DNA of 64,000 bases from Branchiostoma belcheri (GCF_001625305.1 NW_017804242.1:466118-530117); one strand, 5' to 3'. Shown: positions 45,016 through 55,940, numbered from the stretch's first letter. Numbers and translations: made by a program. The notes: generated by a model not told the origin, from the letters alone.

Positions 45016-45246
45016 AAAAACACGTTACCCAGAGGAAGAAGAATAGCACACGTACTTATCTGCCGAGGCATGCACGTGCGCGCTGCCACGTCGACAAATC
45101 TTTATCTAGCCTGAGCTCCGAAATACTACCCAACAAACCTGTTTCCTCGAGACATTACCACAACAGTACCTTCTAAACCAGGTAACCAACGCGGGAATTC
45201 TGCATGGAACCAGAATAATGCTGCCACCGCCGTAATCACAGAAAAA

Positions 45247-45391
45247 TGGCCGGATCAACCGGAGCTAAACCACACGCTACCTTCGCTGGGGCTGGCTTCA
45301 CAAAACTGATGAAGTATGAGGGGTTGGTCACATGGCCTGACATCTCGCTCAACAAGAGTCTCGCGAGATGTCAGTCCATTGTGACGTAAGT
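45247..45391 (+). CDS. Candidate first coding exon, 48 codons, including repeat B2
   Basis: The plus strand has ATGG in good context (AGAAAAATGGCC) and an open frame MAGSTGAKPHATFAGAGFTK...LARCQSIV. It ends within GTGAC|GTAAGT, a consensus donor. The B1 copy keeps the same frame (ATFSLSPRFTKLMKYEGLV) but lacks an ATG in frame. Both strands are open across B, and no downstream plus-strand exon was found, so function is uncertain. Confidence 0.3.
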
Positions 45392-45398
45392 GGGAATA
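45295..45398. repeat. Direct repeat B2 (104 bp)
   Basis: Identical to B1 at 42535-42638. TCTCGCGAGA at 45359-45368 matches the CGCG promoter element bound by BANP in vertebrates. Confidence 0.95.
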
Positions 45399-45465
45399 CA
45401 CCAGATATATAGCCAGCGTAGTAAGTCTGGTAGAGACTAGCTGAATCATGTGATTGTCGGCACAC

Positions 45466-45533
45466 CTGCAGGAGCTTGTATTGAAGAGCCACTCGTGGAT
45501 AAGAATAGGACCGTTTAAGTTTTGTAATGTTTT
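45466..45533 (-). CDS. Coding exon, 22 codons plus two split bases
   Basis: The minus strand shows acceptor GAAAGCACAG|, then KTLQNLNGPILIHEWLFNTS-SC and trailing AG before donor CTGCAG|GTGTGC. It starts in phase 0 after the 45.9 kb exon, and the AG is completed by G of the 39.7 kb exon (Arg). The pyrimidine tract is poor and a second frame is open, so support comes mainly from phase agreement on both sides. Confidence 0.55.
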
Positions 45534-45840
45534 CTGTGCTTTCAAGTATTAGATTGCTCCTGACCTACTACACGCTCTCATTTTGAAACTTCTTACAAAG
45601 TTTACCTAAAGAACTTTTAAATGGAACATGCATCAAAATGAACCACATAATTTTATCGTTTTCCCACTCTAATTCTTTTTCTAAATTTACTAATCAATAA
45701 AATCCCTATAGCTGACATGGAAGATGTCATTTTGTACATTAGAAAATGTACAAAACAGACAAGACAGACACACACTCAGTAAAACTTAAAACCATGACTA
45801 CTAAATTGATCTTGAATCCATAACTTGTGCATGTATCTAC

Positions 45841-46048
45841 CTTCAGGAGGAGCAATTCTGCATTCTGGGTGAGAGTTCCGGACAGGTCCTGGAGTGCGGT
45901 GAGGAGTTTGTGAACAGATTTACGCCGAGTAGAGCTGGACTTACGTCGAGAAAAACTGGACGGCGGAGGCGCCTCCGTCTCCTCTGGCACTGACTGAGTC
46001 TTGTCCACTGACAAGTCCTTCTCAACACCTTCTTTGCAGTTACTGTTA
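45841..46048 (-). CDS. Largest confirmed-phase exon, 69 codons plus one split base
   Basis: The minus strand shows acceptor ATCACTACAG|, a leading T, then NSNCKEGVEKDLSVDKTQSV, PEETEAPPPSSFSRRKSSST, RRKSVHKLLTALQDLSGTLT and QNAELLLLK, and donor CTGAAG|GTAGAT in phase 0. It has an acidic/proline linker, two R-R-K-S sites, then an amphipathic leucine-rich helix. A second acceptor 6 nt in (AACAG|TAACTGC) keeps the frame. The longer open frame to 46122 runs into the intron. Confidence 0.7.
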
Positions 46049-46436
46049 CTGTAGTGATCAGGCATCTTCATGTACAGCCAAATGAATAAATCAAAATTTG
46101 ATGTTGCTGTGCTATCCCTCACGGCTTAACTTACAAAATGTAGCTTGTCCATCTGACATCTGACTCCTCTGACCTGATTCTGACCAAGGCAAATATAAAT
46201 TTTATTTTGGGTCTGTCAAAACAGTAACAATACTAACATCGAGATAGGACTTGTACATGTACAGTACAGGGTTTTTGAGTTTAGAGTGTAGAAAAGGCTA
46301 TGTGCAGCTCTACTGTGTCCTGATCCTTTTAAGCAATCGTACATTGTACTAATCGTAAGTAGTAAGATTTATTGACACCTGAAGTACATGGATATAACAT
46401 TTTCTCTAACATTCTGAGTGAAGTCCAGAATAGAAC

Positions 46437-46471
46437 CTGCGTTTATCACCATCATCCCCCACAGAGAGGGT
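46437..46471 (-). CDS. Small candidate exon, 11 codons plus two split bases
   Basis: The minus strand shows a pyrimidine-rich stretch, then ACATGATCAG|, TLSVGDDGDKR, trailing AG and donor CGCAG|GTTCTA. It links phase 0 of the start-codon exon to the leading T of the 45.9 kb exon (AG+T = Ser). The donor is weak and the exon very short. A plus-strand exon (CCCCACAG|...TCTG|GTGAGA, 46465-46531) competes for the same bases. Confidence 0.45.
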
Positions 46472-46984
46472 CTGATCATGTTTCAAACACATTCAGGAAA
46501 GACAAGAGGAGAGTGGTCTGGGCCGGGCCATCTATTTCTGGTGAGAATGTAAACATTTGTGTGTGTGGAGCTTGGGAAAAATGACACATGGAAGGCCAGT
46601 ATTGTACACAAATGTACATATGATATAGGCCAACTGAAGCCTACAAATGTAAGTATTTTATGGTCAGTCGTCTACATTCAAGACACACTCATGACGCATT
46701 TTCTTTTATCTGCAACCAAACAGGCAACATTTATGGCGAACATTCAACACCAGGACTGTTCAGAGCTTAGCCTGCCGGGTCATGCACACATAAAATGCTG
46801 TATTATCAATATGATAACAGCGACAAACTCTTTTAACCTTGATACCTTGATACTTCTACAGGAGAGAAGGCTTCTCTTCAGCCTGTTGTGTCCTGGTCTT
46901 CACTCATACTGTGTACTTTCGTCTCTCCCAGTGATTTTAAGATACAAACTTTGTACTACAATTTGTTAGTATTAAATTATATGC

Positions 46985-47285
46985 ATGCATGTGTTCAGAT
47001 TTTTTCCATAGAGGACACCAATAGTCATCAATTGGAACAATTAAGAGCAACAAAATTGCATGGAGCATACACTGTAGATATAATTCTTCATTTGCTAATG
47101 AGTGCCAATGGGCCATTTATGGTCTGACAATTTATCTGACCTACAATGTAATCAATCGTGTTCAGTTTTTCCATAGAGGACACCAATTGGAACAATTAAA
47201 AAAGCAGCAAGTATCATTGCATGAAGCATAGATATAATTCTTCATTTGCTAATGAGTGCCAATGGGCCATTTATCTGACCTAATT
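46985..47285. repeat. Two-copy tandem duplication, about 165-bp unit
   Basis: TCCATAGAGGACACCAAT...GGAACAATTAA and ATATAATTCTTCATTTGCTA / ATGAGTGCCAATGGGCCATT occur in both copies (first from about 46995, second from about 47160). Confidence 0.85.
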
Positions 47286-47369
47286 ATTTGATCGTAATTG
47301 ACATATGATGGATGAACATCATCAATTCTACATTGATACTTCTCTGGACCTGAGTTATTGCTGTAACCT

Positions 47370-48740
47370 ACATAAATAAGCCAGGATTTCCGCACTGAAA
47401 GCCCTTCGGTATGAAATAATAAGAATTCTTCCTGTAACCCAGAAAAAACAATATCCCTTAAAGGGCTTGAAATACTGGGTGCATGTGCACCTTAGTGCAC
47501 CCAAATTTAGAGCTGTGCACCCAATTTTGTTCTGTGAGTGCACTGGTGCACCCAAATATTTTCGTAGGTTTACGAATGTAAAGATGTTAAATGTATAGTA
47601 CAGTACAAAAATACATATTCTGAACATCTAAATGTCAGAAAAATAATGAAAATTGTTGTAGTACTTTTAAAACACATTTAATTTTTGCTGACATTCTACT
47701 TATTTTACCTTTAAAATATGGTGCACCCAAAAAATTTTTGTGCACCCAAATTTTTAGGTTGTGTGCACCAGTGCACCACTTCTCAAATATGAATTTCGAG
47801 CCCTGCCTTTCATGTATGGATGATAGCAAAATGAAAAATGGATCAACTGCTGACTGAGGCTTCCTTATGACCTGATTCCACAACATGGTGCTTTTCTGGA
47901 CTGAATATTGCTGAGTGTAAATTAAACTTTTAAGCCAGGATTTCCTCACTCACAACCAGGCTTCAGGTGAAGTAATAAAAGTCTTCTCAAGTGTTCTCCC
48001 ATAACCCAGAAAAGTAATCCCTCAGCTTCATGTACATCAGAATCTGATGATACCAGATGAAAACTGTCTCCACAACTCTTCAAGTATATATACTATTAGT
48101 TGTAAACTATATGCTAGGATTTGCACATTGACAGGCCTTAAGATGAATCATTATAGTCTCCATCCTATAAACCAGAAAAATAATAATATCCTGTACTGAT
48201 GTAACATACATGACACCAGACGAAAAATGCCTCTTCTTTCTGACCGGATTTCATGATATATGTCTACTAATATTTTATGGTCCAAGTATATATTGCAGCA
48301 GCTGTAAACTTATATGCACCAGGATTTGCTCATTGCCACCCCATATTTCTTTTATGTATAAAGATAAATCATTTAAAGTCTCCTCACTGTAGTCTGGAAA
48401 AACAATATCCCCTTAATATATACAACTTAAACATGATTATGACACCTGTCCAAATGAAAATGTCTCCACCATTGATTCAAGATTCTTTCTGGCCTGATTG
48501 TATGACATTAATTGCTTTTCTAGACTGCTGCAAAATCCTACATACATGTACATGTATATACAATTTCCTCTTTGACATCTCCTTCAGGTGAAATACTGTA
48601 CAAACCAGAAAAAGCAATATCCCTTCCATACAATATATATACAGTATAATAAATATCAAATGAAAAGTGTTTCCAGTACTGACTGTTCTTTCTGCTTCAC
48701 TGCTCCAGGCAATCATGCATTACCAACATACAATCTAAAT
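47370..48740. repeat. Tandem array, about 170-220-bp unit, interrupted by a MITE
   Basis: CCAGGATTT(C/G)C(T/G)CA(C/T)T then AACCCAGAAAAA-CAATATCCCTT recur near 47437, 48003, 48171, 48394 and 48603. The first and second landmarks are about 222 bp apart once the MITE at 47462-47805 is removed. At 48796-48833 lies a perfect 18-bp inverted repeat with a 2-base centre. Confidence 0.8.
47462..47805 (-). mobile_element. GTGCACCC-type MITE, full copy
   Basis: Starts AAGGGCTTGAAATACTGGGT, then GCATGTGCACCTTAGTGCAC; ends GTGCACCACTTCTC then GAATTTCGAGCCCTG. 344 bp, inserted in a tandem-array unit. Confidence 0.9.
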
Positions 48741-48839
48741 GACAACTTTGCTGTTATTATGTGTCAACATGTATTCCCATTCTTAATTACATCGTAGTAG
48801 TACTGTAGCTATTTTAATAGCTACAGTACTACTTAAAAG

Positions 48840-49135
48840 TGTTATGGCAAGTGTGCAAGTTCAAGGTTTATATGGTTTAGTTTAAAATACATTTGTACAT
48901 GTATCAAGATATCTTCCAAGATATACATTTTGCTATTTATTGAAAATATAGACTCTATTGCTCAAGATGTTTATAACTTCACAATGTATATGGCATCAGT
49001 TACCTAAACGTAACTGCCTGTCAGTGAATGGTCTGTACAGATGGTTGGTTTGATAACTAAATAACTTGACAAGTAACCTGTGGTCTTCAATGATGACAAA
49101 CTCAGTAAACACACTCAATCAAAGCTTAGCTCTAT
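48840..49135. other. Intronic AT-rich sequence
   Basis: Nothing recognised. Confidence 0.3.
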
Positions 49136-49139
49136 GATA

Positions 49140-49430
49140 TACACAATACATTAAGACTTTATGACTTAGTAGTTACTGTAGTGATCATCTATCTCACAGC
49201 TCTGCATCAAAAAAGGCATGTTACAACACTGCCACCTCTTTCAGTATCTCCTGGGAGGTACAAATGTACATGTGAGACACAGCTCGCACAATGCATTAAG
49301 ACTTTATGACTAACTAGTAGTGATCATCTACCTCACAGACATCTGCATCAAAGACATCTACACACTGCCACCTCTTTCAGTATCTCCTGGGAGGTACATC
49401 TGAGACACAGCCTTGGGAAGGGCACCTACA
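49140..49430. repeat. Two-copy tandem duplication, about 150-bp unit
   Basis: ACAATGCATTAAGACTTTAT, GATCATCTA(C/T)CTCACAG and GCCACCTCTTTCAGTATCTC / CTGGGAGGTACA occur in both copies. A weaker third trace is at about 49600 (TCATCTCTTTCAGCAGC). Confidence 0.8.
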
Positions 49431-49689
49431 ATGTACGTTTGTCTGCTAATGTTTCATATTAATGGTAAACTGGCTTTAGGTGTAACATTCACGTTTTGCA
49501 AAAGTACATACACATGTACATGCTGGGTAAGACCTAACTAAAAGGTTTGATCCACGATGTATTTTAGCTGCTTTATCTAAAAGCTACCCATTAAGGATGA
49601 CACAGTGTCATCTCTTTCAGCAGCAGCTAAAAGACATTTGAAAAGAGCCAGACACAACCTTGGGGAAGGTATACATTTAATGTGAACTT

Positions 49690-50041
49690 GTACCTGCCCT
49701 GGAGTTTAAATTCAGTAAATCTTGAGTGCAAAGTAGGGGTCAGTAGGTTGAGTGAGGAAATAAATTGTGCAAAGTACTTTCACCAAAGGCACAATAAATT
49801 ACGAGTCTTCTTATACTGCAAGAAGACTCTTAAGACAAGTTCAAAGTTCTTTGGCAAAAGTAAGTTATAGAGATTTGGCCTGTGCATCAGTGACCTGCAA
49901 CCCCACTTCTGAATCATTAAACCTGAACTGAAGGGACACAGAAGCTGAGCAGTGTAATCCCTTTACTATACCATTAGGGATTCGAACCAGAACTTTTAGA
50001 TTCTAAACCAACAACCCTAACCACAAGACCACTGTAGCTAA
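49690..50041 (-). mobile_element. tRNA-derived SINE with consensus box B
   Basis: On the minus strand from about 50041: CAGTGGTCTTGTGGTTAGGG (box A region), then GGTTCGAATCCC (exact box B consensus). The SINE core in decayed form follows (TTGTGCAATTTATTTCCTCA near 49760-49780). A stretch with GAAGGGACACAG(A/G)AGCTGA is repeated just beyond at 49931 and 50066. Confidence 0.75.
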
Positions 50042-50159
50042 GAGTAAACCTCAACTGGGTGCACCGAAGGGACACAGGAGCTGATCATGAGCAGTGTGAT
50101 CCCTGCTCCATGGAGAATGTTTTATCAGCCAGTAAACTGTCTGGGGTTATCAACAACAT

Positions 50160-51675
50160 CAGACCTCCATTTATCATAACTGTGCAGTATGCTCGCTGGG
50201 ACCTGCCAAAGTACAGACTGGCAATATGAATGTCTATCGGCAACTAAAAGACTGAGGAAATCTTTTCTGTTTCAGGCAATAAGCCTCAGTAACCAAGATT
50301 TGTAAATAGTAGTCCGCCTCTATTTTAATGGACCGACCTACAAAATTTTAAATCTATTTAATTTTAATCGTCAATGTCATACTTTTTAATGTGTATCTCT
50401 TTCAAGTTTTTTAATAAACACTTGTGCTATTCAGCCAACAATGCACATATATATATGGCTGCCAATGAATGTGAATAAACAGTATCAGTAACTATCATAA
50501 ATTACACTCAGTCTGACTGACTTTCAGGCAGCGTTACTGATTTTTTAAATTCAATATATATAGGCACAATATATTATGGCTAGATGATCACTGAATGCCA
50601 AATTATGCATAACTAGTTTCTGATAACATACTTGCTAATGATTGGGAAAATCAGTCATACCATTACAATCCAATCTATCGTTAAATAGTCTTGGATTGCA
50701 CAATGTTATTGAATAGTAACATTATATACATGTAAATATTTACTTACTGTACAGAATTAAACTATTCTGAAGTTAAGTTGAAAAATCTTTAGGTCAAAGA
50801 CCTGGATCTACAAATGTACCTGGTTCAAGTTGATGATCTACAAATATAGTGAATATTTTTACAACAAAAGCTAGAAAAAACATAAGGAAGTACATAGAAC
50901 TGGTTTGTTAATGAAATCAATAATATTTTACATGCACAGTGGCATGCACAGCGGAAAATTCAGAATGTTGCTCACATGAGACTAAAGTTACATGTAAGTA
51001 AGGTGACAGGAGGCAAATCTACTCCTGATGAAGGCTTATGGGAAACCATAGTGAGAAACACTCCTGGGGCTTACCAGGGATCAAAGATAAAAGGTACAAA
51101 TGTATACAAAATCATTTAGGCTGGAACAAGGTGGTTTTTGGTTCTTGGTTTTTCACTCATCTGAATTTTTTTCAAAGATAAATTGACTGTTGCCAAATAA
51201 AATATCAGATGTTTTCAAAGGCAAGCAGGCAAGAATCTATTTATTCATTAAAAGAAAAAAAATGTAATTCTTTTAATATTTCTGACTGAGTGGCATGCCA
51301 TTACTTTACAGTGGGGACCTGGAATAACATCTGTTGATATGAATCATCATGCACACTAATTTTTTAAGTTCCTACAATGTATATGTTTTTTTTTTTTTTT
51401 TCAAAACGTAAACCAACTGCACCCAGCAGAAAATAATGTCTGCTTAAAACAATATCAGTATTCAACTTTTCAAGTTTTGCAAACTACATTCACGAAAGAA
51501 GAAGTCAACTTGTCTTATCCTCATCTTGCGGAAAACAGAAATAAAATGTTACTAGCCCTACAATATGATTGTAAGTAGCTAAAGTCCGGGAGTCAGAAAA
51601 GCTGAGACGATAAACTGTTCTGGCTCACAGTCAGAGTCACACAGGATTTTGTACTACAGAATTCCAGGAAGGATG
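50160..51675. other. Intronic AT-rich sequence
   Basis: Contains a T-run at 51387-51401 and no supported exon, repeat or element. Confidence 0.3.
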
Positions 51676-51679
51676 AAAA

Positions 51680-51920
51680 TGTGCAAAGGTTAGGTGTGAC
51701 AGGCTGTTCAGTTTGATATATAACCAGCTTCTGCTGCACCACGTACCTTTTAAGCTTGTGTGTTACGCTAAAGGACAGTTATACTGGCTGTACAGATACA
51801 GAAGGTGGTGTGTTACACTAAAGGGCAGTTATACCGGCTGTACAGATACAGATACGGAAGCCGGTGTGTTATGCTAAAGGGCAGTTATACTGGCTATAAA
51901 GATACAGAAACAGAAGCTGG
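51680..51920 (+). mobile_element. LINE 3' UTR with three tail units
   Basis: TGCAAAGGTTAGGTGTGACA begins the 3' UTR, as at 22096. The tail TGTGTTACGCTAAAGGACAG + TTATACTGGCTGTACAGATAC then occurs three times, at 51759, 51809 and 51865 (51-56-bp period). ORF sequence is absent. Confidence 0.75.
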
Positions 51921-51924
51921 CACT

Positions 51925-52400
51925 GTGCCTGGGACTGAGAATGTGTCAGTCCAAGGCCACACACAACCCATGGCACTGCTAGAATCTTCCAGTAACAGTC
52001 AAACCTTGCTTGACTGTCATCAATATGCCACAAACAATCAATATACTAAATGCTGCTATCTTACCAAATAAAGGTAGAAATAAATCTGTCCTGTTATAAA
52101 TAAGAAATCCTTTGTCTGAAGCACAATACATGTATGTAAATATTATTGGTGTTTTCAATAATTGATTTTTTTAAAAGCTGTACAGAAATATGTTTATCTC
52201 ACAGATTACAATGTACTTACAAGCCATTGTCATCAATAAAACTGTAAACAATGGTCATATAAAATGCAATGGGGTCTTACCTTGAAATACAAGACTAGTA
52301 CTACATATTAAAACAGTTGAATTTGGATCTGCCAAAATTTGACAATTTAGCTCCTTAAAATAACACATTTCTAGCATATAGAAATTGATGAACGTCTTGA
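51925..52400. other. Intronic sequence, nothing assigned
   Basis: AT-rich, directly downstream (minus sense) of the start-codon exon; no feature recognised. Confidence 0.3.
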
Positions 52401-52406
52401 ACTCAC

Positions 52407-52487
52407 CTCGATGACACTGGAGGCCCGTAGCAGGGACCCTCCAGAAACGTGCCGCTGCCTCGCCGTCACCTGCAATTCCATCGCCAT
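52407..52487 (-). CDS. Start-codon exon of the minus-strand gene, 27 codons
   Basis: The minus strand has ACTATGGCG (A at -3, G at +4). The reading frame MAMELQVTARQRHVSGGSLL-RASSVIE ends at a consensus donor ATCGAG|GTGAGT in phase 0. GC content rises sharply over this exon. The upstream border is unresolved: GGTGGCAG at 52527 (after TACTAAT, a branch-point-like word) is the nearest acceptor, leaving 39 nt of 5' UTR. A non-coding exon at 62806 probably precedes it. Ten further coding exons downstream follow in phase to 17.3 kb, about 294 residues in total. The product carries R-R-x-S sites and two helical, leucine-rich stretches, with no signal peptide or membrane span. No domain or homolog recognised; an intracellular scaffold-like protein is only a guess. 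Confidence 0.6.
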
Positions 52488-52599
52488 AGTAACTGAGAGA
52501 ACAATCCCGCTCCGCACCCAGGACTCCTGCCACCATATTAGTAGTACAGCAGTCTGCCATCCACGATGGGTTCTGTCTTCTCCGCAAAGTTTAGCCTGT

Positions 52600-53345
52600 C
52601 ACTTCTGGAAACGACTGGATGGAACTGGAACTGCCTCGCTGCAACCTGGAAACATAATCGTTTAATTGGTTTGTTATGTCGACAGTCAGAAGTGCTATAT
52701 ATGGACAAATTTAACGCCACATGATCTACGGGTGGTTCTGAGCTCACTTCTGGAGACAACTCGATGGAGCTGCCTCGATACAACCTGGAAGCATAACTGG
52801 TTTGTTACGTTGACAGTCAGAAGCGAGCTATATATGGCAAAATTTATCGCTACATGATCGAGGGGTCAGGGTTAAACATCAGAGTAGACACTGATGGTTC
52901 TGAGCTCACTTCTGCAGACAACTAGATGGAACTGCCTCAATACAACCTGGAAACATAATCGTTTAACTGGTTATGTCGACAGTCAGAAGCGCTATATAAA
53001 AATATTATGGAAAATCTATCGCTACATGATCCAGGAGGTGGTCAGAAGGGTTATACGTCAGATAGTTTTGAGCTCACTTCTGGAAACAACTCAAGATAGA
53101 ACTGCCTCGATATATGGAAAATTTATCTCTACCGGCATATCTGGGGGAAACATCATTCTACACCGATATCGATAGTTCTTAGCTCACTTCTGGAAACAGC
53201 TAGATGGACTGCTTCGATACAACCTGGAAACGGTTACTCAGTGTTACGTCAGCAGAGCTAGTCAGAGCTGTATAATGGAAAATTTATCGCCACATGATCT
53301 GTGGGGGGTCGGAGGGTTAAACACATCTACACCGACTGAGTTACA
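52600..53345. repeat. Tandem array, about 165-bp unit, about five copies
   Basis: GACAGTCAGAAGCGCTATAT, GGAAAATTTATCGCTACATG and TTCTGAGCTCACTTCTGGAA / CTCGATGGAACTGCCTCGAT recur. It begins directly at the acceptor side of the start-codon exon. Confidence 0.85.
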
Positions 53346-53434
53346 CAACAGGGGACTGACGTCAACCTGCAAATCCCTTGCTGGCTCTGGTTCCTGTTTT
53401 CTGACAGATATTCAAAATATTGAACGTCACACAA

Positions 53435-54475
53435 CCTTCAGGTATTATAGTTACTGTGGCAACAAGTCGTATTGACCAATAAGCTACAAGTCGTGCTGTA
53501 ATATTCAAATAAATTATAACCTTCTCTGTCTTGCTTATTAACTGAATCTTTATTTGCATGTTCTTGCCCATGGGGCTAAATGCATTCATCAGAATGTAAT
53601 GTTACATGTACATCATACTGAGTAACATGATACATAGGATATCAGAATAACGTAAAAGTTTTAACTACTAGCTATAGAGAATAAACTAATCTAAGCCTTG
53701 AAGATTTCTTCTCTCTTTCGAAAGCAATTGGAGATAAATTCACATAGTTTTTCTATTGTATGGTCATTATACTGGTAGACATTGTGGTAGATATTCCACG
53801 AGGGAAAAAAGTGAGCGTCACAATCTTCCTGGGTGTATTTAAACACTGTCTGACAACAAGTCGTATTGACCAATAAGCTACATGTACAAGTCGTGCTGTA
53901 ATATTCATAACTATAACCCTCTCTGTCTAGCTTATTGTGGTAGATATTCAACGAAAAATATCGAGCCTAGCCAAGCTATAGATCACCTTCTCTTTACTAA
54001 TTCTGGTAGATATTCAAAATACAACGAGGGAAAAAATATCAAGCATCACAACCTTTGATTGTCTGGCAACAAGTCGTATCGACCAATAAGCTACAAGTCA
54101 TACAGCAGTTTAACCATCTCTTTTCCTATTCTGGTAAATATTCAATGAGGGAAAAATATCAAGCATCACAACTTTCAATTCTCTGCCAACAAGACTTATT
54201 ATTAGCCATACCAACCAAATAAGCTACATGTACAAGTCATACCTCTCTCCTATTCTAGTCGATATTCAATGAGGGAAAAATATCAAGCTTCACACAACCT
54301 TCAACTGTCTGGCAACAAGACATACATGTAGCTGTATCACACTCTCTTTCTTACCTGTAGTTTTGGTAGATATTCAAAATACAACGAGGTAAAAATATCA
54401 AGCGTCACAACCTTTGATTGTCTGGCAACAAGTGGTATCGACCAATAAGCTACAAGTCGTGCCTGTAAGCCACCC
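53435..54475. repeat. Tandem array, about 150-220-bp unit, about six copies
   Basis: GGCAACAAGTCGTATTGACC / AATAAGCTACAAGTCGTGCT and GGTAGATATTCAA..ACGAGGGAAAAATATCAAGC recur from 53410 to 54470. Confidence 0.85.
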
Positions 54476-54479
54476 TAGG

Positions 54480-55940
54480 GTAATACGGAATATCAAAGCT
54501 CCACAATCAATGCAGCTTTCATCCGAGGTGTTTTCATGCATAGCGGGTGGTATACTAACAACATTACATGTATCATAGGAATCAGCCTGTCAGGCCTAGG
54601 AAAAAAAACGTTGTGTTTCCTGTTTCCCAACCGACCCTAGAAAAACCTGCGGACCCTAGACTTTTTGGGGGGTGGATCCCTGCAAGGGACATACTTTTCG
54701 AGCTGATAAAAATTTTCTAGCTCCATGATCTGACACCTGAGAGATAAAACATTGTACAATTAGTTTTCTAACATTGACATTGAAAATAAAAGTGTCCTCA
54801 TGCAAGGTTTACTATAATGTTACACTGTACTGTATAAGTTGGACCCCTATATAGATATCACTGGAGTCTGAAAAAAGAAAAACAAAGATAATCCCTACCT
54901 ACAGACCCTAATTTTTTCCAGACTGAAACAGGAAACAAGAAACACAACATTTTTTTCCTAAAGGCTAATCACATAGGTACAAACCTGCTTCAACGGGTGG
55001 TGATCTGTGAACTATGAGCAATACAGAAGCCAATACCATTATTGATATTCTTTATCTGTGACTGTGGGCTTACATAGGATTGTGCAAGAATGCTCCTTAT
55101 GCATGCAACTTGAATCATCCATTACAGAAAATGGAAAATCTTTCCAGACATGTTTTTAATGACTGTAGGCCAGCGTAAAATTGTGCAAGAATTCTGTTTT
55201 TTGTGCTACCGATAAATGAATCTCTTCCTGTAATGGCAAATCTTTCAAGAGATGCATTTCAAAGTGGGACTTCTGATGGGGTAATGGAAAAATAAAAATT
55301 TTACTCACGATTCTTATCAAAGATCCAATAACCAAGAGCAATTTAACTGTTCAGATTTGATTTCAATAAATATTATTATTCAATAAGGATATCTAATAAA
55401 AAAAGACTAAAATTCAGTAGAAATTGCTCATAATGTTTACACATTTTGCAATATCCTTAAATGCATTTTGGAGTATTCATAACTACATGCAGCTTAATAA
55501 CATGACTTTATGTAATGAAATTAATAATATGATTTCTCAATCACTCTCTCCTCTGTGACGTGCATACTAATGATACTAGACATTAATCATAGCACAACTT
55601 TATAAAATATTATATTTCAAACACACATGACAAGGACATACAACTGCTGAGGGCCAACATTCATCAGAATTCACTGTTTAACTTCAAGTACAGAATTGTA
55701 AAAATGATTGCAATAAAAGTTACAATTTTAATACTTAGAAATTTCTGGAAGTCTGTTAAACTTTGAAATCCAATAAACCAATACATACTGCACAAAACTG
55801 GTGTGTTGTGCCATGCCTATCTACTAGTAGTTTTATGCCCGAATGAGGTAGGGATAGGATCAGGCATGGTTGTGGATAGTCTCCGGATATCCAAGAATGT
55901 ACATTTAGATTTGCCCAAAGCACGGTTATGGATATCCTGA
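54480..55940. other. Intronic sequence, nothing assigned
   Basis: Weak short repeats only (GCCAGCGTAAAATTGTGCAAGA resembles TGTGGGCTTACATAGGATTG..GCAAGA). No exon supported. Confidence 0.3.

Larger units (their letters stand above)
41911..45398. mobile_element. Putative element with split direct repeats A1...B1-A2...B2
   Basis: Two different repeats occur in interleaved order, with B1 (42535-42638) abutting A2 (42640-42699). A1 and B2 form the outer edges. This is the arrangement of PAT/Ngaro-type tyrosine-recombinase retroelements. The interior is GC- and CpG-richer than the surrounding intron. I find no reverse transcriptase, RNase H or recombinase, so if it is such an element it is non-autonomous. 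Local duplication of an exon-like segment is the main alternative. Confidence 0.45.

Noticed and set aside
44582..45176. Overlapping 155- and 161-codon frames on opposite strands
   Set aside because: Both strands are open because the stretch is GC-rich. Neither resembles a known protein, and a gag-like role for the split-repeat element could not be supported.
41911..45398. Ordinary LTR retrotransposon
   Set aside because: LTRs would give one repeat at each end. Here two different repeats are interleaved, no TG...CA termini or primer-binding site is visible, and no target duplication flanks it.
46465..46531. Plus-strand exon with acceptor CCCCCACAG and donor TCTG|GTGAGA
   Set aside because: The signals are good, but no neighbouring plus-strand exon matches it. 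The minus-strand exon at 46437-46471 fits an existing phase chain. It remains an open competitor.
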